NCBI GenBank assembly: GCA_030068075.1
Contig: CM057843.1
Coordinates: 11,798,001-11,862,000, forward strand
Direction: 5' to 3'
Length of the DNA stretch: 64,000 bases
DNA from: Paguma larvata
Lineage: Eukaryota; Chordata; Mammalia; Carnivora; Viverridae
The translations under genes and the position numbers were made by a program. The notes beneath the pieces are model-generated. The model had not been told where the DNA came from. It saw only the letters and a list, made by a program, of their open reading frames with translations, and did not search any database. Within the stretch, counting starts at the first letter, position 1. The number at the start of each line of letters is the position of its first letter. Positions 57,640 through 64,000 of the stretch are shown here, one piece after another.

Positions 57640-59340
57640 GCCTGCTTGTCTGTCCCGTGCCTCTGTCTGTCCACCTCTATGTCTGTCCGATGAGCTGTCT
57701 ATCTTGTTATCTATCTATCTATCTTTCTATCTACCTGTTGCTCAATTAGTTTCTCGGTCACTCTGTCTGCTGGAATCTGTCTGTACACATATCTCTCAGT
57801 TTGTCACTCTATCTCTCCGCATTTCTGTGTCTGTCTGCCTCTCTGCCTATCTTTATGTGTATCTGGCTGTCTCTTTGTCTGTCTGCCAATCTTTCTGTCA
57901 GTTGTCTATTTGTCCATCTTTCTACCTGTCTGACTCCCTTTATAATATCCATTTGTCTGCCTTTCTGTTGATCTACCTGTATTATAAATCTACGTGTCTG
58001 TCTAACAGCCTTTCTGTCTATTTGACTGTCTCTCTGGCTTTTTGTGTATCTTTCTATATGTATCTTTGTCTATCCTTCTGCTGATCTATCTGTATAACTA
58101 CCTACCTCTAGAGATATTTGTGTATCTATTTGCACGTCCACCCTTGTGTCTGTCTGCCTTCCTATCTCTTAATTAGTATAACTATCTATTTATCTATCTG
58201 GCTCTCTGTATACGCATCTGTTCATCTGTCTGTCTGTATGCCTGTCTGCTTGTCTTTCTATGTATCTGTACATCACTCTCTGTCTATGCATGTATCTGTC
58301 TCTATATATCTGTCCATATGCCCGTCTTTCAATCTATCTCTTTTTGTATATTTGTCCACATGTTGTCCATCTGTCTCTAAGCCTACCCCTTTACCTAGCC
58401 ATTTGTCAGTCTGGCTATCTGACTATCTGCCTATCTTTCTGACTGTTTGACTATCTCTCTGTCCAACCGTCCATCCATCCACTAACATATTTTTCACTTC
58501 CGGTCTTTCTGTATTTCTGATTGTGTCTGTATCTGCCCATCTACCCATCTATCTCTGTCTGTTTATCTGACCCTCTTCCCGTAAATCTATCTACCTCTGT
58601 CTACCTATCTAGCCGTATGACTCCCAGTCTGTCTTTCCATCTGTCCATCTGACTCTTTTTCTGTATGTCCCCTTTTCTATCTGTCAGTCTGCCTTTCAAT
58701 CCATATATCTATATGTCTAGCTATCTCCCTCTGTGCAGATAGATAGATAGTAGACACCTGTCCCTTCAAATAGCTATGCATCTGTCTCTCTCTATTTTCT
58801 ATCTGTCTGCCTGACTCTTATGTACATATGCGTGTTAGTATGTCTACCCATTTTTCTGCCTGTCTCTGTAGTTGTCTGTCTACATGTATCTTTCCATTCG
58901 TGTTTCTGTCTTTCTATGTATCGCCCATCTGTCTTTCTGTCTGTTAACATGTCTGTCTTTATGACTATATCGACTTGTCCACCTCTCAGGCTGTCTTTCA
59001 GTCCATCTGTCACTATCTATCTTGTCTCCGTGTCTGTCTGTTTTTCTTTTTTTGATTTTTTTAATGTTTAGTTTTGAAAGAGAGTGATAGAGTTCAAGCA
59101 GGGGAGGGGCAAAGAGAGGGAGACACAGAATATGAAGCAGGCTCCAGGCTCTGAGCTGCCAGCACAGAGCCTGCTGTGGGGCTTGAAGCCATGAACCATG
59201 AGATCATGACCTGAGCCGAAGTTGGATGCTTAATCAACTGACCCCTGTACCCCCTCTGTCTGTTTTTCCATCTCTCTGTCTATACTTTTTTTCTCTGTAT
59301 ATCTCTGTGTATACATACATATAAATTTTGTTCATCAGTC
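57640..59340. repeat. Degenerate TCTA/TCTG tract (GATA/GACA type)
   Basis: Some 1.7 kb consist almost wholly of TCTG, TCTA, TCTC and TCCA tetramers on the plus strand, i.e. GACA/GATA-like on the minus strand, with only short pure runs. At about 58738-58752 the orientation flips to GATAGATAGATAG. The tract supports a 202-residue frame (57476-58084) of Leu/Ser/Cys/Tyr-rich sequence, which is an artefact. A SINE interrupts it at 59047. Confidence 0.9.
59047..59254 (-). mobile_element. Carnivore SINE inside the tetramer tract
   Basis: Complete minus-strand element. TCTGTCTGTTTTTC (59033-59046) recurs exactly at 59255-59268, so the insertion split an existing repeat tract. Confidence 0.94.
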
Positions 59341-59689
59341 TTTTTGTCTCTATCTGAATTGTCTATGTATATATGTGTATCTATCTGTCCAAATGTCTTT
59401 CTGTCACTTTAACATTGTGTTTGTGAGCAGCTGTGTGTCGTGACATATTTGCTTGAGATGCCACGTTTACTGGTGTCAGTGTGTGTAGGAGACAGAGAGA
59501 CAGAGTGGGTCACCGGTGTGAGTGTGGTGAACTGTGTTCACAGACACGCGTGTGGCCCTGTGATCAGCGGTGCGTGGAGAGCCTGGAGCCTGTGAGACGC
59601 CTGTGTGCCGGGGTACGAGTGTGAGCACCTCACCTGGGTGCGTGGCCCGCAGGTGACGGCACCTTAAAAACTCTTCCTTTTAAAACCTC

Positions 59690-60005
59690 AAGCCTGCGGA
59701 GGCGTCAGAGCTCTTTGCAACACCCCCATATATAGACGGGCCGCTGAGGCTGGGCTAAGCCCTGAGCGGAGGTGATAGGAATCTCCTGTCCCTTCGTGCT
59801 CGTGGCCAGGTCTTGGGGGTATCCGTGCGCCCCGGAGGGATGACTCGGCAGGAGGAGACGGCGTCATTCGATGCCTTATCTGCGCGGCGGAAGCCCCAGC
59901 CACTCTCGGTGCCCCCCTCCCTCCCACCACATCCTCTGCGGCGTCATCGGTGCCTCCGCCGTCTCGCGATCGTTCGATTCCCTCCACACGCCCGTGAGTC
60001 CCCAG
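59690..60005. promoter_or_regulatory. CpG-rich segment with TATA-like and TCTCGCGA words
   Basis: Denser in CpG than its surroundings. CCCCATATATAGAC lies near 59726, GGCGTCAT-type words near 59862 and 59940, and TCTCGCGA at 59962-59969 (the BANP/ZBTB33-type motif core). Promoter function is only suggested. Confidence 0.35.
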
Positions 60006-60084
60006 TCTGGACCTTCAGACCTGATCTCTTCAAAATCCAGCACGTTGATGTCTCTGCATGCAAGTTTTGTTGGCAGCTGCTGCT

Positions 60085-60710
60085 TCTTCCCCTTTAGTTT
60101 GTTTAATAAAGCAGAGTTGACCTACGTCGTTGTGTGGAGTCCTGCGAGGCTTGACAAATGGCACCTATCTGTGTGACTGTCATCATCGTCAGGATGTGCA
60201 GCATTGTCATCGGGCTCCCTCCCATCCTTTGGTAACCCTGCCTCCCCACCACCACCACCCCCGGGCCCCGGGGACCACGGAGGTGTTCTCCGTCCACGTC
60301 ATTTGGGCTCTTCCAGAATGTTGCAGAAATAGGAGCCTTCTGAGTCTGGCCTCTGTCACTCAGCATCATGCCTTTGGGTCGCATCTTGTCACCATGCACA
60401 ACCTCTGTTCCTTCTCACTGTTCAGGAGGAGTCCGTCACAGGGACAGGCCACGGCTCGGTCACTCGCTTACAGGTGAGAGACGTCTGAGCCTCTTCCCAG
60501 TTTGGGCAGCGACAAATAAAGCCGCTATAAACATCCAGGTATAGGTTTTTGTGTGAAAACGAGTTTTCGTTTCATTTCATTCTCTGGAGCAGCCTGTGGA
60601 AGGGGCACGGTTGGCTCGTGTACGAAGGGTATGTTTAACTTCATGAGAAACTGCCGGCCTGCCTTCCAAAGTGGCTGTGTCATTTGGCGGCATCTTAAAG
60701 TGTCCAGAGA
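60085..60710 (-). mobile_element. Ancient L1 3' region, minus strand
   Basis: GACAAATAAAGCCGCTATAA followed by CATCCAGGTATAGGTTTTTG and GAGAAACTGCCGGCCTGCCT is the antisense 3' UTR order of old L1 families. No frame remains. Confidence 0.65.
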
Positions 60711-61164
60711 TGCCAACCCTCTGGGCCAAGCTGGTTCCTCCCCGCCCACCTGGCGGCTCACACCTAAGCCAATAGGGTCGGCCGGACGCCTCAGGGCTCC
60801 CGTGAGCCGCCTCGGCTGCCTACAGACTCCTAAACCTGGCCCCCCGAGGCCCCGCCTCTCTTCCCGGCCCTCACCCCGGCCTCAGCGGCCCACCTCCTAC
60901 ACCGCAGCTGGTGCGAGCTTCTTAAGACGTCGACCGTCTCCCGGGGTTTCTTGCTCCCGCCGTGGACACCTGGGACCCAGCCAGCAGCCCACCCCTCCTC
61001 TTGTGCAAACTCTGTCCAGGGCTCTAACTGCACCAGCCACCCTTGCCTTCCTTCTGCTCCCCCAGCCCATGGAGCACCAGCCCAAGGTCGCCCCCACCTT
61101 GGATGCTCATCCCCAGATAATGGCCATGAGAGACCGCACCCCTGCTTACTCGGCCCCTCTGTGT
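60711..61164. other. GC-rich unassigned DNA
   Basis: The 228-residue frame (60553-61239) starts inside the antisense L1 and runs through GC-rich sequence, Pro/Ser/Arg-rich. No domain recognised; not called a gene. Confidence 0.4.
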
Positions 61165-61345
61165 GTTGCTGTTTCCTATTCACTTAATCCCCATGCTACC
61201 TCGCCATTATCAGGCCCATTTTACAGAGGAGAAAACTGAGGCTAAGAGAAATTAGCTCACTGGGCTGGGGGCACAGAATTAGGGAAAGGTGAAGCCAGGT
61301 TCACACTCAGGGAGCTGAGAGCCCGTTCATACCCTCTGGGTGATT
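61165..61345 (-). repeat. MIR SINE, minus strand
   Basis: CCCATTTTACAGAGGAGAAA, ACTGAGGCTAAGAGAAATTA and AAGCCAGGTTCACACTCAGG are the antisense MIR core. Confidence 0.8.
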
Positions 61346-61490
61346 TCAGAGCCGGTGTGAAGGCCACCTCTCCAAGGGTCCTTCTGTGTCCTTTTCCTCT
61401 GCCAACCATTTGGCTAGAGCATCAGTGGCATTTATCGCTTCCTAGGCCAGGCACGGAAGGAACACCCATCTACTGAATGAATGAAAGCCA
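61346..61490 (+). repeat. L2 3' end, plus strand
   Basis: AGGCCAGGCACGGAAGGAAC followed by ATCTACTGAATGAATGAAAG fits the 3' end of L2. Confidence 0.55.
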
Positions 61491-62394
61491 CACTTCACTG
61501 TCCCGCCACTGAGCAGGTCCTAGGGAGAGGTCACAGTCACCTGGACTTTTCTGGTGTTCCATGGGGGCCCCTCGGCCGGGCAAACAGAGGGACACGCTGT
61601 CTCTGAGGGAAGAAATGAGCGTCCCAGTCCACCCTCTGTGATTGGAACCCCATGGGCTGGGGCCTCACAGTCACCTGGGGTCCTCGTCTCAGAGGTGGGA
61701 CCCAGGAGCTCCTCCCTGGGAAGAGCTGGGCTCACAACCCCCCACCCCAAACAAGGCTGTTTAGCAGAGTTCACTAACGCACCTTTTATCGCCGGCCCGT
61801 CTGGCCCCGCAGTGGAGCCCAGCTGTTCTTCCACGGGGACGGGGCAAGTGGGGCCCGATTCTGAGGGGCTGGGGCGGAGGTGGGGGTCCCTGTTTGTGCC
61901 GAGCCATTCCTGGGAGGACCAGAGCCTGTGACAAGCAGCCTGTCAGTGTCACTGGGCAGCGAGGGTGTTAAACGTCATGTGTCCCTTGCCTAACACCCGC
62001 CTCAGAGAGGGGCTCACCACACGCCACGTCCCTCCCGACTCCCCAGCTCTCTGGCCACCAGCTCACCTTCCTCCACCCTCAGGCAGCACAGCCCACCCCA
62101 TCCGTCAGCCTCCTTGCCTCTGTCTGCCTGTCCTCTGCAGGCTCTGCCTCCGGGATGACGGCTGTCAGCGGAGGCCAGCCGGAAGGGCAGGACCACGTGA
62201 CCTTGGGCACGTCATTCACCTCCAGCCTTCCACTGTGAAACCCACTCTCTGCTGGGCAGGCCATGTGGACACAGGAACTCCCCCCACCCCCGTGAGGCCC
62301 TCCCTCCCCATCCAGGCACTGCCCGTCCTCTGAGCGCAAATCCAGCCCCTGCTCCAACAGGGAAGTCAGTCCCCCTGACACTCGGTCACTGGCC
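61491..62394. other. GC-rich unassigned DNA
   Basis: Overlapping frames on both strands (61520-62435) reflect composition. No gene recognised. Confidence 0.4.
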
Positions 62395-62615
62395 CGCCTG
62401 TTCCCAGAGGCAACCACTGTCCCGATGTCTATCACGACAGATTAACGTCTATTCCGGAACGTCATGTGGATGGACTTAAGCAGCGTGTGCCCTCTTGTGT
62501 CTGGATGCTTTCATTCGACATGGTGTCCGTGACGTTAGCCCGCATTGTTCCCTGCGGCGGGCTGTTCTTTTCTGTGGCCACGTAATCAATGTTCACACGC
62601 GCTCGTGTGTGTGTG
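62395..62615 (-). mobile_element. Ancient L1 3' UTR, minus strand
   Basis: CCCAGAGGCAACCACTGTCC and TTGTGTCTGGATGCTTTCAT resemble the antisense 3' UTR of ancient L1. A GT-rich tract (62600-62715) follows. Confidence 0.5.
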
Positions 62616-63111
62616 CTTAGCGTGTGCACGCATCTGTGGGCATTTTGGGAGTGTGTGCATGTGTTTGTCTGTGGGGGGTTGTGTATATGCTTGTATGTAC
62701 CTGTGTGTCTGTATGTTCGTATGAGGCTGCACTTCCTTTCAAACATTTTCTAACTAGTCAGTGAGTTCACAAAACAAGTTATAAAAGCTGTTTCTAAAAG
62801 CAGCCCCCTCTGTGCCCCCATCCCTGCCGTCCCATACTCATGTCCCTCATGTGCTAGGACCCCTCCCTGTTGAGTCCACGGGCAGGTCCTCTCTGGAGCC
62901 CTGACACAGTGACGACAGGCAAAAGGCCTCAGAGACTGCATGTTTGTACAGGTTGTGAATGGTACCCCTGAGTTTGTGTAGTATACCACCTGTGCAACTG
63001 CACTGCTCCAGAGCCTGACCTGCGACCCTGCCCTGGCCCAAAGCTGTGGTCTCAGAGTTCCAGCTCAACCTTTGACCCCAGCCTCAGCTGGGAGTAAAAA
63101 CGTTCCCTGGA
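62616..63111. other. GT-rich tract and unassigned DNA
   Basis: Imperfect GTGT words up to about 62715, then ordinary sequence without a recognisable gene. Confidence 0.45.
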
Positions 63112-63341
63112 ATGCCTGGTGGCTCAGTTGGTCAAGTGTCCCAAGTTGGCAATCTTGTGGTTCATGAGTTTGAGCCTCACGTCGGGCTCTGTGCTGACAG
63201 CTCCGAGCCTGGAGCCTGCTTCAGATTCTGGGTCTCCCTCTCTCTCTGCCCCTCCCCCGCTCCCACTCTGTCCCTGTCTTTCAAAAATAAATAACTGTTA
63301 AAACAAAGAAAGAAAGAAAGAAAAAAGAAAAGAAAAAAGAA
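63112..63341 (+). mobile_element. Carnivore SINE with GAAA-rich tail
   Basis: Degraded head AATGCCTGGTGGCTCAGTTG, then GTCGGGCTCTGTGCTGACAG, a CT-rich body and a tail expanded into AAAG units. Confidence 0.9.
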
Positions 63342-63539
63342 ATGTCCATTTCAGGCCTGGCCCCAGGCCTGCTGAGTCTCAAAGTGAGGCCCAGCCGCGG
63401 GAGTTGGACAAGCTCCCATGCAGCCCGCAGCCTGCCTCCGTATGGCTTCCAGCTGAGAAGGGCTATTGCATTTCTTCATGATGGGGGAAGGCATCAAAAG
63501 AAGAAGAAGATTTCACATCATGTGAAAATTACACGAAAT

Positions 63540-63790
63540 TCACATTTCAGTGTCCATAAATGAGGGTTGATAATCCTGTAATAACTCACGGACTTCCTTG
63601 AAACCCATTAGTGGATATACTGTCCGCGGCTGCTTTTGTACCACGGCAGCCGAGCCGGCAGCTACGACACAGTCCTCACGACTGCAAAGTCTAAAGTATT
63701 TACTCTCGGGTCTTTTGCAGACAGAGTTTGCCTGCTCTGCCTCCCGGCAGCAAGCCAGTCCCCTAACCACTGGAACCACAGGGGCCTGAG
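63540..63790. mobile_element. Possible hAT-Charlie-like DNA transposon remnant
   Basis: GTGTCCATAAATGAGG, GGCTGCTTTTGTACCACGGC, GCAAAGTCTAAAGTATTTAC and TTTTGCAGACAGAGTTTGCC form the order of a common old mammalian hAT-type repeat. The ends are not clear. Confidence 0.4.
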
Positions 63791-64000
63791 CCCGGGCCCC
63801 CTGCCCTTCAAGGGCTCGTGTTTAAAATGAAGGCCACACGCACTTGGATGTGAACTCTACATCTCCACGTGGCTTCGCCGCTAACAGAAATTAAGTATTC
63901 TCTTCCTTTGGGGATGGAGGCGATCGTGGGGGGCATGACCCTGCCGCTCAGCTCTGTGGGACGCCCTGGCAGCGATGCTGTGCTCCTCACTGGGGAGATG

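Noticed and set aside
57476..58084. 202-residue plus-strand ORF
   Set aside because: It is the translation of a TCTG/TCTA repeat, hence Leu/Ser/Cys/Tyr-rich, and not a protein.
57640..59340. CRISPR array or satellite
   Set aside because: The repeats are irregular tetramers with no unique spacers, in a mammalian genome.
60553..61239. 228-residue plus-strand ORF
   Set aside because: It starts in an antisense ancient L1 and ends in an antisense MIR. The GC-rich composition explains its length.
901..63341. tRNA genes suggested by tRNA-like heads
   Set aside because: All of them are the heads of tRNA-Lys-derived SINEs with CT-rich bodies and A-rich tails, not functional tRNA genes.

Overview
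This window is nuclear DNA from a carnivoran mammal, most likely a cat-like (feliform) species. The main evidence is some two dozen copies of the carnivore tRNA-Lys-derived SINE. Most have the felid-type body: a head reading roughly GGGCGCCTGGGTGGCTCAG, a CT-rich middle and an AAATAAA/A-rich tail. They sit among carnivore-type LINE-1 (L1) copies. I see no bacterial or phage features, no intact host protein gene, and no tRNA, rRNA or snRNA gene. Family and species calls rest on remembered consensus sequences, not on a search.

Layout. 1-3.2 kb: AT-rich DNA with three SINEs. 3.2-7.0 kb: a minus-strand nested L1/LTR block. 7.0-15 kb: mostly unassigned DNA with a MIR and old L1 pieces. 15.4-20.2 kb: L1 tracts that include an inverted, diverged copy of the 3.2-5.6 kb block. 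20.6-22.6 kb: a solo retroviral LTR that abuts a CpG island with promoter-like motifs. 22.6-31.5 kb: simple repeats, SINEs, a minus-strand L1 and retroviral remnants, including a match to the gammaretroviral tRNA-Pro primer site. 31.5-42.4 kb: low-information DNA with SINEs, LTR pieces, a MIR and a Tigger-like transposon. 42.4-49.7 kb: a nearly complete but dead plus-strand L1 with a SINE inside its endonuclease domain. 50.6-51.4 kb: a second CpG island. 52.7-53.2 kb: a second solo LTR. 53.6-55.8 kb: old L1. 57.4-59.3 kb: a long degenerate TCTA/TCTG (GATA/GACA-type) tract interrupted by a SINE. 59.7-64 kb: GC-richer DNA with old L1, MIR, L2 and a hAT-like remnant.

The only open frames with a recognisable origin belong to L1 retrotransposons. 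The L1 endonuclease and reverse transcriptase are what mobilise the SINEs in trans, and several SINEs here carry clear target-site duplications of 9-16 bp, the expected product of that process. The other long ORFs lie in GC-rich or simple-repeat DNA, where stops are rare, and I do not call them genes. The parts most worth following up are the two CpG islands, the inverted duplication, and the GATA/GACA block.
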